Shown here: positions 1 through 6,394 of the stretch, in pieces | Position numbering within the stretch: position 1 is the first letter of the stretch | How the letters are laid out: each line of letters opens with the position of its first letter | NCBI GenBank assembly: GCA_934140005.1 | Contig: CAKPBB010000030.1 | Span: forward strand, 1 to 9,474 | Direction: 5' to 3' | DNA from: an uncultured Clostridia bacterium | Lineage (GTDB): Bacteria > Bacillota > Clostridia > TANB77 > CAG-508 | Length of the DNA: 9,474 nucleotides | The notes under the pieces: generated by a model | What the model saw: the letters and a program-made list of their open reading frames with translations, nothing else | Database searches by the model: none | What the model was told of the DNA's origin: nothing | Program-made: the position numbers and the translations under genes

Positions 1-8
1 GAAAATTT

Positions 9-124
9 TCTGGTGATAATAACGAGGAGGAAATACCTGTACCCATGCCGAACACAGAAGTCAAGCTCCTAAGTGCCAAAGATACTTGCGGGTTACCCTG
101 CTGGGAAAATAGGAGGTCGCCAGA
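9..124 (+). rRNA. rrf: 5S ribosomal RNA
   Basis: This is a complete 5S rRNA, the small structural RNA of the 50S ribosomal subunit. The ends TCTGG (9-13) and CCAGA (120-124) pair to form the terminal helix. The highly conserved core CCGAACACAGAAG, followed by TCAAGCTC, starts near position 49, and GGGTTACCCTGCTGGG lies near 90-105. The length of about 116 bases is normal. The window probably starts just after a 23S gene, so this would be the last gene of an rRNA operon, but the upstream part is not visible. The exact ends are uncertain by a few bases. Confidence 0.97.
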
Positions 125-174
125 TTTTTTTTTATTTTAAAACAAAAATAGATAGATGATATACAAAGAAAAAG

Positions 175-224
175 AAATTAGAGATTAGAAATATAAAGAA
201 AGTATTTTTAATCTCTAATTTTTT
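175..224 (+). terminator. Terminator of the rRNA operon
   Basis: A perfect 13-bp inverted repeat pairs 175-187 with 209-221 around a 21-base loop, and the 3' arm runs into a short T-tract (219-224). The stem centres on TTAGAGATTA / TAATCTCTAA. Its position about 50 bases after the 5S gene, before any coding sequence, fits an intrinsic terminator for the rRNA transcript. The stem is AT-rich and therefore weaker than usual. The T-run just after the 5S (125-133) could also contribute to 3' end formation. Confidence 0.75.
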
Positions 225-397
225 ATATAATTGGAAGTATAAAATATTTTCCTATTATATAAAAGCTTCGATATTTGCATATTTTATTTAATTTATTATT
301 AAATATTGAGTATTAGTTTTCATGCTTTAATAAATTACTTAATACGAAATTTGTCATATTTTGTCCTATGAAATTTATTTTTTTTTATTTAAAACTA
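225..397. other. AT-rich spacer, nothing recognised
   Basis: This is non-coding, extremely AT-rich sequence between the rRNA terminator and the comM promoter. I see no tRNA, although tRNAs often follow 5S genes. There is no open reading frame with a ribosome-binding site and no strong hairpin. A nine-base T-run near 379-388 lies just upstream of the comM promoter and could act as an upstream-promoter or bent-DNA element. Confidence 0.5.
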
Positions 398-426
398 TTG
401 ACAACCTAAAAAAATTGTTGTTAAAT
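398..426 (+). promoter_or_regulatory. Promoter for comM-dprA
   Basis: A perfect -35 box TTGACA (398-403) is followed after 17 bases by TTAAAT (421-426), which matches four of six -10 positions. A T-rich run just upstream resembles an UP element. Transcription would start near 433 and leave a leader of about 90 bases before the TTG at 526. The -35 match and spacing are good, while the -10 is mediocre. Confidence 0.6.
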
Positions 427-453
427 GCTTATGAATTTATTTCAAATTATTTC

Positions 454-467
454 TTGGCATTCGCCAA
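454..467. promoter_or_regulatory. Perfect palindrome in the comM leader
   Basis: TTGGC, then ATTC, then GCCAA forms a perfect 5-bp inverted repeat with a four-base centre. It is notably GC-richer than its surroundings. It lies inside the predicted comM untranslated leader, about 60 bases before the start. It could be a dyad operator read as DNA or a small hairpin read as RNA. I cannot assign it to a known regulator. Confidence 0.35.
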
Positions 468-525
468 ATACAATCATTTAATTATAGTAATTATGTAAAT
501 ATTTAGAAAGGAATGTGATGTTTAT

Positions 526-636
526 TTGACTATTATAAAAACAATTGCACTAAACGGACTTGATGGATTTATAATAAATGTAGAAGTTGATGTTTCAAAT
601 GGTTTTCCACGGTTGGGAGATTGTTGGACTACCTGA
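526..636 (+). pseudogene. comM: Out-of-frame N-terminus of ComM
   Basis: This frame starts at TTG 526, 13 bases after the SD-like AGAAAGGA (505-512). It encodes the expected beginning of a ComM/YifB protein: residues 9-14 read LNGLDG, and VEVDVSNGFP (19-28) matches the family's V-E-V-D-x-S-x-G-L-P motif. After R29-L30 it leaves the family and ends at TGA 634-636. The family sequence resumes at once in the +1 frame as EIVGLPD. Removing one G from GGG 615-617 joins the two frames as N-G-F-P-R-L-E-I-V-G-L-P-D, giving a protein of about 505 residues, the normal family length. The segment is therefore the genuine start of the next gene, separated by a single-base frameshift. Confidence 0.8.
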
Positions 637-2044
637 TACGACTGTTAAGGAGTCAAAAGAAAGAATAAAAACTGCAATTAAAAATTCTATTGCTAATTTG
701 CAAAGTAGAAAATATGTTATAAATTTATCTCCAGCAGATATTAGAAAAGAAGGGAGCTTATTAGATTTACCAATTGCAACAGCTATACTAATGGAAATAG
801 GAATTATAGTTAAAAGAGAGTTAGATAATTTTGTAGTCATTGGCGAACTTTCACTTGATGGGGAAGTAAAACCAGTTAAAAGTGCTTTGGCAATTTGTAT
901 TGAGGCTAAGAAATTGAATTTTAAAAAAGTTATTTTGCCTAAAGAGAATGCAAAAGAAGCACGTCTAGTTAAAGGGATTGAAATTATAGGAGTATCAAGT
1001 ATATCAGAATTAGTTTATTTTATTAATAATAAGAGTGATACTAAATATATTTCGAATAATAGTGAAATCATTTTAAAAGAAGCAGATGAGTTTGAATTTG
1101 ATTTTGCCAATATAAAAGGACAAAATGATGCAAAACGTGGATTGGAAATTGCAGTTGCTGGACAACATAATGTAATAATGTCTGGAATACCAGGGAGTGG
1201 CAAAACATTATTATCTAAAAGTATAATTAGCATATTACCAAGCTTGAGTTATGAAGAGATTTTAGAAATTCTTAGAATTAGAAGTATAACAGAAAATACT
1301 TATACAAATATAGGAGCAAGTTTAGAAGTTACAAGACCTTTTAGATCTCCACATCATTCTATAACTCAAATGGCTTTGATTGGTGGTGGTAAATATCCAA
1401 AGCCAGGTGAAATTACAAAGGCCAATAAAGGAATTTTATTTTTAGATGAAATAACAGAATTTAAAGATGGAATTTTGGAAAGCTTACGAGAGCCATTAGA
1501 GGATAAAGAGATTATGATAAGTAGATTTAATAATTCTGTAAAATATCCTTGTGATTTTATGCTTGTTGCTGCAATGAATCCATGTAAATGTGGTTTTCTG
1601 GGTAGCAAAAATAGAAAATGTACTTGTAGTAGATTGGAAATAGAAAAGTATAGAAGAAAGTTAAGTGAACCTTTTCTGGATAGAATTGACATACATCTAG
1701 AACTTAATTCTATAAGTATTTCAGAATTTTCTAGTGATAAAGCAGAAAGCTCCAAAGAGATAAGAAAAAGGGTAATTGATGCAAGAGAATTACAATTTAA
1801 TAGATATAAGGGGGAAAAATTTAATGTTAATAGTTTATTATCTCAAAATGAGATTGAAAAATATTGTAAGATAAATAGCAAAAGTACTGAACTATTAAAT
1901 AAAATGTTATCTAATAATTTAATAACTATTAGAACATATTATAAAATTATTAAAGTTGCTAGGACTATAGCAGACTTAGAAAAATGTACTGATATAAAAT
2001 ATGAACATATTTTAGAAGCAGTTCATTATAGAAATATTAAGTAA
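587..2044 (+). CDS. comM: YifB/ComM family Mg-chelatase-like AAA+ ATPase
   Basis: The product is a cytoplasmic AAA+ motor of the ComM family. In naturally competent bacteria ComM is a helicase that promotes branch migration when incoming single-stranded DNA is integrated. Numbered from TTG 587, an N-terminal LonC-like domain (about 13-140) includes NLSPADIRKEGS (46-57). Walker A is GIPGSGKT (200-207) and Walker B is ILFLDE (283-288). The family motif RSPHHS lies at 253-258 and LDRIDIH at 364-370. Two Cys clusters, NPCKCG (331-336) and CTC (345-347), look like the family's metal-binding site. The C-terminal helical domain ends with KVARTIADLE (456-465). As an uninterrupted frame it lacks about the first 30 family residues, which lie upstream in another frame. 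No good ribosome-binding site precedes 587 (TTG) or 590 (ATG), so this start is formal and the gene may be frameshifted. dprA follows after 16 bases. The family identification is secure. Confidence 0.93.
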   Translation: MMFQMVFHGWEIVGLPDTTVKESKERIKTAIKNSIANLQSRKYVINLSPADIRKEGSLLDLPIATAILMEIGIIVKRELDNFVVIGELSLDGEVKPVKSALAICIEAKKLNFKKVILPKENAKEARLVKGIEIIGVSSISELVYFINNKSDTKYISNNSEIILKEADEFEFDFANIKGQNDAKRGLEIAVAGQHNVIMSGIPGSGKTLLSKSIISILPSLSYEEILEILRIRSITENTYTNIGASLEVTRPFRSPHHSITQMALIGGGKYPKPGEITKANKGILFLDEITEFKDGILESLREPLEDKEIMISRFNNSVKYPCDFMLVAAMNPCKCGFLGSKNRKCTCSRLEIEKYRRKLSEPFLDRIDIHLELNSISISEFSSDKAESSKEIRKRVIDARELQFNRYKGEKFNVNSLLSQNEIEKYCKINSKSTELLNKMLSNNLITIRTYYKIIKVARTIADLEKCTDIKYEHILEAVHYRNIK

Positions 2045-2060
2045 AGACGATGGTGATAAA

Positions 2061-2921
2061 ATGTTAAAAACGATACATATAGGTGATAAAGAATATCCTA
2101 GAAGCCTTATAAATATTTCAAATCCACCTAAAAGGCTATATGCAATTGGTAATACAAGGTTATTAAATTCTACGGGTATTGCCATAGTTGGTAGTAGAAA
2201 AGCATCAGACTATGGTATAGAAAATTGCAAATATTTTGCAGAAAAATTAGCTAGATGCAATATTACTATAATTAGTGGTATGGCATTAGGAATTGATAGT
2301 ATTGCACATATGCAAGCAATAAAATTTAATGCTCCAACAATAGCAGTTTTAGGTACTGGTTTTAATCATATATATCCTGCTGAAAATTTAAAATTAATGA
2401 ATGATATTATTTTAAATAATGGGCTTGTTATTAGTGAATGTGATCCAGATGTCGAATTTAATAGTAAAAATTTTGCAAAAAGAAATAGAATAATTAGTGG
2501 TTTATCAATAGGGGTTCTTGTAATAGAAGCTGCATATAGAAGTGGTACTTCAATAACTGTAAATTTTGCAAAAAAGCAAGGAAAAAAAGTATTTGCTATT
2601 CCTGGAAGATTAGATTTAATAAATGGAAAAGGAACAAATAAATTTATTAAAGAAGGCGCTCAAATCACGACGTGCGTAGAAGACTTATTAGATAGTTTTT
2701 CTGAATTTAAAAATATTGTTTTACCAAAAGACAATAAAGTTACACCGGATGACAAAATGAAGAATAATGATATATTATCAATTTTAGAAAACGGAAAAAC
2801 AGTAGAAGAATTAATGTTGATAACTAAAAAAAGTAGAGAGAAAATACTAAATACATTAGTGGAATTGGAATGTAGGGGGATTATAAAAAATGAAGTAGGG
2901 ATTGGCTATAAAAAAACTTAG
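2061..2921 (+). CDS. dprA: DNA-processing protein DprA
   Basis: DprA (Smf) binds incoming single-stranded DNA in the cytoplasm, protects it and loads RecA during natural transformation. It is also widespread in bacteria not known to be competent. The protein has 286 residues with an extended Rossmann fold: VGSRKAS (43-49), SGMALGID (72-79), LGTG (97-100), PAEN (106-109), FAKRNRIISGLS (138-149), EAAYRSGTSIT (156-166), FAIPG (178-182) and KGTNKFIKEGA (190-200). All are family hallmarks. A C-terminal winged-helix-like region (about 236-284) follows a short linker. The N-terminus is short, so the SAM-like/helix-hairpin domain of longer DprAs is absent. The ATG has GGTGAT three bases upstream. The 16-base gap after comM argues for one operon. 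It ends in TAG and no clear terminator follows. Confidence 0.96.
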   Translation: MLKTIHIGDKEYPRSLINISNPPKRLYAIGNTRLLNSTGIAIVGSRKASDYGIENCKYFAEKLARCNITIISGMALGIDSIAHMQAIKFNAPTIAVLGTGFNHIYPAENLKLMNDIILNNGLVISECDPDVEFNSKNFAKRNRIISGLSIGVLVIEAAYRSGTSITVNFAKKQGKKVFAIPGRLDLINGKGTNKFIKEGAQITTCVEDLLDSFSEFKNIVLPKDNKVTPDDKMKNNDILSILENGKTVEELMLITKKSREKILNTLVELECRGIIKNEVGIGYKKT

Positions 2922-2960
2922 AAATATAATATTAATAATTTAAAATAATAGATATTTGTA

Positions 2961-2988
2961 TTGAAATATGATATAGTTTAAATATTAA
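2961..2988 (+). promoter_or_regulatory. Possible promoter for DHH-yraN
   Basis: TTGAAA (2961-2966) and TATTAA (2983-2988), 16 bases apart, lie in the 98-base gap after dprA. The strong ribosome-binding site GAGAGGGGAGA (about 3002-3012) follows, eight bases before ATG 3020. The gap contains no evident terminator, so read-through from dprA is equally possible. In sequence this AT-rich, the match could be chance. Confidence 0.35.
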
Positions 2989-3019
2989 TGATAAATTATA
3001 TGAGAGGGGAGAAATTAAT

Positions 3020-3952
3020 ATGAAAAATATTATAACATCATATAATAATCCAGACTTGGATGGTGTTTCTTGTATGTATGCTTATTCTGAATTATTACAT
3101 AAGAAAAATATTGAATGTGAATATTTTATTCAAGGAATTCCCAAAAGAGAAGTAAATATTGTTTGCAATATGTTTAATATAAAATTAAAACCTGTCAAAA
3201 GGTGGAAAAAAGAAAGTAAGGTAATATTAGTTGATTTAAATAATGTAGCAAGATTGAATTTCATTAAGCCGGAAGATGTTGTAGAAGTGATTGATCATCA
3301 TACTAAGATTATGGAATCGAATGATTGTGTAAATGCGAAAGTACAAATAGAAAAGTTAGGAGCAGCTGCTACATTAGTTGCTGAGAGATTTAAAAAAGAA
3401 AACATACCAATATCTAGGGAATCAGCTATTTTATTGTTTTATGGTATTATTTCAAACAGTATAAATTTGAAAGTTAGTATAACAAGCCAAAAAGATATCG
3501 ATATGGCAAATTGGTTAAAGAGTCAATGTAACGAAATTTCTGAAGAAAAGATAGAAGAAATTTTCAGAAAAAAGTCTAAATTAGATGAAGCTAACTTAGA
3601 AAATGAAATGGAAATTGGCAGTTGTTTTACGATTTTAGACAAAAGTATTACAATTGGACAGATGGAAATAGTAGATGCAGATAAATTTATAGATAGTCAT
3701 TTTGATACTATTATGCAGATTTTAAAGAAATTAAAAACCGAGAAGAACGTTGACTATATATTTTTAAATATAGTCGATATTATAGAAGGTAAGACAATCT
3801 TAATAACTATCGATAATGAAGATGAAGAATACATAAAAAATGTTTTAGATATAAAATTTAAGAAACATTGTGGTACTATTAAGCTTACGCAACGTAAAGA
3901 AATTGTGAATACTTTATGCTGTAAATTAGGAGAGATTAAGAAAAGAGATTAG
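3020..3952 (+). CDS. DHH-DHHA2 phosphoesterase, family II pyrophosphatase-like
   Basis: This 310-residue protein has the two-domain layout of manganese-dependent (family II) inorganic pyrophosphatases and PPX1/PRUNE-type phosphatases. An N-terminal DHH domain contains NPDLD (10-14), VDLN (71-74), VIDHH (90-94), LGAAATLVAE (113-122) and IISN (143-146). The C-terminal DHHA2 domain contains ITIGQMEIVD (210-219), and R292-K293 match the substrate-binding RK of pyrophosphatases. Compared with my recollection of Bacillus PpaC, the His before NPDTD is Tyr8, the His of VDHN is Leu73, and the Asp of IISD is Asn146. Asp12, Asp14, Asp72 and His93-His94 remain. The usual two-metal site is therefore probably altered. 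Pyrophosphatase activity cannot be assumed; another phosphoanhydride or phosphodiester substrate, or loss of activity, is possible. A strong ribosome-binding site precedes ATG 3020, and its stop overlaps the yraN start by one base. Confidence 0.85.
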   Translation: MKNIITSYNNPDLDGVSCMYAYSELLHKKNIECEYFIQGIPKREVNIVCNMFNIKLKPVKRWKKESKVILVDLNNVARLNFIKPEDVVEVIDHHTKIMESNDCVNAKVQIEKLGAAATLVAERFKKENIPISRESAILLFYGIISNSINLKVSITSQKDIDMANWLKSQCNEISEEKIEEIFRKKSKLDEANLENEMEIGSCFTILDKSITIGQMEIVDADKFIDSHFDTIMQILKKLKTEKNVDYIFLNIVDIIEGKTILITIDNEDEEYIKNVLDIKFKKHCGTIKLTQRKEIVNTLCCKLGEIKKRD

Positions 3953-4314
3953 TGAAGCATAAAAAGTTAAATAGAACTAAAGGCATTTATGGTGAAAAAC
4001 TTGCTTGTAAATATTTAGAAAGAAATAATTATCGAATCATAAAGAAAAATTATAAAAACTGTTTTGAAGAAATTGATCTTATTGCCATGGAAAAAAGTGA
4101 GATTGTTTTTATTGAAGTAAAGATGAGAACTGACAAAAAATATGGCTCGGGTTTTGATGCAATAAATTATTATAAAATTAAACATATAAAAAATGTAGCA
4201 AATGTATTTATAAAAAATAATAAATTTGAAAATTACCCAATAAGATTTGATGCAATTCAAATTTATATAATTGGAGAAAAAGTAAGATTAGAACATGTAA
4301 AACAAATTATATAA
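3952..4314 (+). CDS. yraN: YraN family (UPF0102) nuclease-like protein
   Basis: The protein is 120 residues, the usual YraN length. The family has a restriction-endonuclease-like fold and is found beside DNA-processing genes, but its role is not well established. Visible motifs are GIYGEKLACKYLERNNYRII (11-30), EIDLIA (40-45), FIEVKMRT (53-60) and the C-terminal RFDAIQI (98-104). Glu40, Asp42, Glu55 and Lys57 match the nuclease-like E-x-D...E-x-K pattern. The Gly that normally precedes Glu40 (GEIDLI) is Glu39 here. The GTG start at 3952 shares its G with the preceding TAG stop, so translation is probably coupled. GGAGAG (3929-3934) and AGAAAAGAG upstream offer only a loosely placed ribosome-binding site. 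Proximity to comM and dprA is typical in Firmicutes. Confidence 0.9.
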   Translation: MKHKKLNRTKGIYGEKLACKYLERNNYRIIKKNYKNCFEEIDLIAMEKSEIVFIEVKMRTDKKYGSGFDAINYYKIKHIKNVANVFIKNNKFENYPIRFDAIQIYIIGEKVRLEHVKQII

Positions 4315-4366
4315 TAAAATTCTACAAGGTATTAGTTTTAAGATTTTATTAAGATTATTTGAAATA

Positions 4367-4395
4367 TTGATTATTATAAAAATAATTGCTATAAT
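4367..4395 (+). promoter_or_regulatory. Promoter for exoA
   Basis: TTGATT (4367-4372) and a perfect TATAAT (4390-4395) are separated by 17 bases, a near-consensus housekeeping (SigA-type) promoter. Transcription would start about 4402, only some 27 bases before the TTG start. The ribosome-binding site AGAAAGGA (4412-4419) lies 9 bases before that start. This would drive exoA and the following membrane-protein gene. Confidence 0.75.
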
Positions 4396-4428
4396 GTTTT
4401 TATATTTTTTTAGAAAGGAAAGAGCAAA

Positions 4429-5184
4429 TTGAAGTTTATTTCATGGAATGTAAATGGGTTAAGGGCTGTATATAATAAAAACTTTAAAGAAATTTTTGAA
4501 TTATTAGATGCTGATATTTTTTGCATACAAGAGACAAAAATGCAAGAAGGTCAGTTAGCAGTCGAATTTGATGGATATGAGAAATTTTTTAATAGTGCTG
4601 TAAGAAAAGGATATTCAGGAACTGCGGTTTTTTCAAAAATTAAACCAATTTCAGTTAGCTATGGAATTGGTATAGAAGAATTTGATAATGAAGGAAGAGT
4701 CATAACATTAGAATATGATAAATTTTATCTTGTAAACTGTTATACGCCAAATTCCCAACGAGAATTGACGAGATTAGAATATAGAATGCAATGGGAAGAT
4801 AATTTTAGAACATATCTGAAAAATCTAGACGATATTAAACCAGTGATTTTATGTGGAGATTTAAATGTAGCTCATGAAGAAATAGATTTAAAAAATCCTA
4901 AAACAAATCGAGGAAATGCTGGATTTACAGATGAAGAAAGAGAAAAATTTTCAAAATTACTGGAGTCAGGGTTTATTGATAGTTTTAGATATTTATATCC
5001 AGAAAAAACGGATTGTTATTCTTGGTGGTCTTATATGGGAAGAGCAAGAGAAAAAAATATAGGCTGGAGAATAGATTATTTTGTTGTTTCAAAAAAGGCT
5101 AAAACTAACATTATAGATTCAAAAATTCATCAAGAAATATATGGAAGTGACCATTGCCCTGTTGAATTAGATATAAAATTTTAA
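4429..5184 (+). CDS. exoA: Exodeoxyribonuclease III (AP endonuclease)
   Basis: This 251-residue protein belongs to the exonuclease III/APE1 family. It cuts DNA 5' to abasic sites in base-excision repair and trims 3' blocked ends, using Mg2+. The catalytic framework is complete: NVNGLRA (7-13) with metal-site Asn7, IQETK (33-37) with Glu35, NCYTPNS (103-109) with Tyr105, GDLNVAH (143-149) with Asp144 and Asn146, WRIDYF (213-218), and GSDHCPV (239-245) with Asp241-His242. The first residues MKFISWNVNGLRA match the family N-terminus exactly, so TTG 4429 is the right start and it is preceded by AGAAAGGA. The gap to the next gene is 19 bases. Confidence 0.97.
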   Translation: MKFISWNVNGLRAVYNKNFKEIFELLDADIFCIQETKMQEGQLAVEFDGYEKFFNSAVRKGYSGTAVFSKIKPISVSYGIGIEEFDNEGRVITLEYDKFYLVNCYTPNSQRELTRLEYRMQWEDNFRTYLKNLDDIKPVILCGDLNVAHEEIDLKNPKTNRGNAGFTDEEREKFSKLLESGFIDSFRYLYPEKTDCYSWWSYMGRAREKNIGWRIDYFVVSKKAKTNIIDSKIHQEIYGSDHCPVELDIKF

Positions 5185-5203
5185 TTAGATAAGAGGAAAA
5201 TAA

Positions 5204-6349
5204 ATGAAAGATGAAAAAGATTGGCAGAAATGGCTATTTTGGTTTTCGTTTGCAGTTGCGGCAATAAGTGTATATAAATTATTAGATAATTTTACTGATA
5301 TTGTAAATGCAGTACAAAGTTTTATTTCATTATTGAAGCCATTTATTTTAGCTATGATACTTGCATATTTACTTTATATACCATGTAAGAAAATCGAGGC
5401 TACATTTAATAATTCAAAATCAAAATTTTTAAAAAAGAAAAGACGAGGATTAAGTGTATTTACAGTATATACTATATTATTTATAGTTATATTTATAGTA
5501 ATTAACTTTGTTGTACCAGCTATTTCAAAAAGTATAACAGACCTTGCAAATAATATCCCTGCATACTATTCAAGAGCAATTGAATTTTTTAATAGTGCAC
5601 CAGACGGAACATTAGTAAATAAGATAAATTCAACAGAATTGGCTCAAAGTTTACAAAATATTGATATAGCAGGAATTGTAAAAAAAGTTATTAGTCCAGA
5701 TATGATTAGTTCATATATAAAAGGCATTTTAGGAGCTACAAATGCGGTGTTTGATGCTTTTGTAACAATAGTAGTTTCAATATATATGCTAGTTGAGAGA
5801 AGAGATATAAAGAATTTTGTAAGAAATGTATGTAATGCAATATTAAGTAAAAAATCATTTACTAAGTTAAGAAAATATTATGCAAAAACAAATAACATAT
5901 TTTATAATTATGTCTCAAGCCAAGTTTTAGATGCGTTTATTGTTGGTGTTATAGTTTCTATTGCAATGTGCATAATGAAGGTAAAATATGGAATTGTGTT
6001 AGGATTTATGGTTGGATTATTTAATTTAATTCCATATTTTGGTGCAATATTTGGTGTTGGAATTGCTGTTTTAATAACTGTTTTTACAGGTGGATTTACA
6101 CAAGCCTTATGGACAGCAATAGTAACAATCGTACTTCAACAGATAGATGCAAATATAATTAATCCTAGAATACTTGGAAATTCATTGTCTCTTAGTCCAA
6201 TTCTTGTAATATTCGGAGTTACAATTGGAGGTGCTTATTTTGGAGTTTTAGGAATGTTCTTAGGAGTTCCTGTAATAGCACTATTAAAAATAATTATTAC
6301 AGATAAAATTCAGGAAATAAATGAAGAAAAAAATAATATTAGTGATTAA
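5204..6349 (+). CDS. AI-2E family (PerM/UPF0118) transporter-like membrane protein
   Basis: This is a 381-residue polytopic inner-membrane protein of the AI-2E/PerM family. Members have been linked to autoinducer-2 export or ion antiport, but the substrate is unknown here. Hydrophobic segments lie at about 11-28, 40-60, 84-107, 180-197, 241-258, 262-296, 300-315 and 331-366. A soluble region (about 110-180) follows the third, as is usual in the family. Signature stretches are NLIPYFG (274-280), QQIDANIINPRILG (312-325) and LGMFLGVPVIALLK (349-362). A basic loop KSKFLKKKRRG (72-82) suggests a cytoplasmic side. AAGAGGAAAA sits just before ATG 5204. It probably shares the exoA transcript and ends at the strong terminator at 6354-6394. 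Confidence 0.9.
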   Translation: MKDEKDWQKWLFWFSFAVAAISVYKLLDNFTDIVNAVQSFISLLKPFILAMILAYLLYIPCKKIEATFNNSKSKFLKKKRRGLSVFTVYTILFIVIFIVINFVVPAISKSITDLANNIPAYYSRAIEFFNSAPDGTLVNKINSTELAQSLQNIDIAGIVKKVISPDMISSYIKGILGATNAVFDAFVTIVVSIYMLVERRDIKNFVRNVCNAILSKKSFTKLRKYYAKTNNIFYNYVSSQVLDAFIVGVIVSIAMCIMKVKYGIVLGFMVGLFNLIPYFGAIFGVGIAVLITVFTGGFTQALWTAIVTIVLQQIDANIINPRILGNSLSLSPILVIFGVTIGGAYFGVLGMFLGVPVIALLKIIITDKIQEINEEKNNISD

Positions 6350-6353
6350 ATGC

Positions 6354-6394
6354 AACAAAAATAGCTATCAGCTTAGATGATAGCTATTTTTGTT
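6354..6394. terminator. Bidirectional terminator between convergent genes
   Basis: A perfect 17-bp inverted repeat, AACAAAAATAGCTATCA (6354-6370) with its complement at 6378-6394, encloses a 7-base loop. The stem's core TAGCTATCA is flanked by A5 on one side and T5 on the other, so each strand gives a hairpin with a U-tract. It ends the plus-strand exoA/AI-2E unit and the minus-strand gene, whose TAA stop (6395-6393) overlaps the outer edge of the stem. Confidence 0.92.

Noticed and set aside
418..435. Rex-like site TTGTTAA-N4-TTATGAA overlapping the comM -10
   Set aside because: The first half matches the Rex consensus but the second has two mismatches, and such AT-rich words are frequent here by chance.
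125..500. tRNA genes or an origin after the 5S rRNA
   Set aside because: No cloverleaf, no TTCGA arm with matching acceptor stem, and no cluster of DnaA boxes could be found.
502..513. Identical 12-mer TTTAGAAAGGAA before comM and exoA (also 4409-4420)
   Set aside because: Both copies are ribosome-binding sites in AT-rich context, so the match reflects shared translation signals and not a mobile or regulatory repeat.
595..1755. Three minus-strand open frames within comM
   Set aside because: They run antisense to a strongly conserved AAA+ protein, lack ribosome-binding sites and show no protein-like features.
4015..4260. Minus-strand open frame opposite yraN
   Set aside because: It is the antisense shadow of a clear YraN frame and its product is low-complexity Ile/Phe/Tyr-rich sequence.
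4313..4350. Possible terminator after yraN (AATAAAAT / ATTTTATT)
   Set aside because: The stem is only A-T pairs, the loop is 22 bases, and no T-tract follows it.
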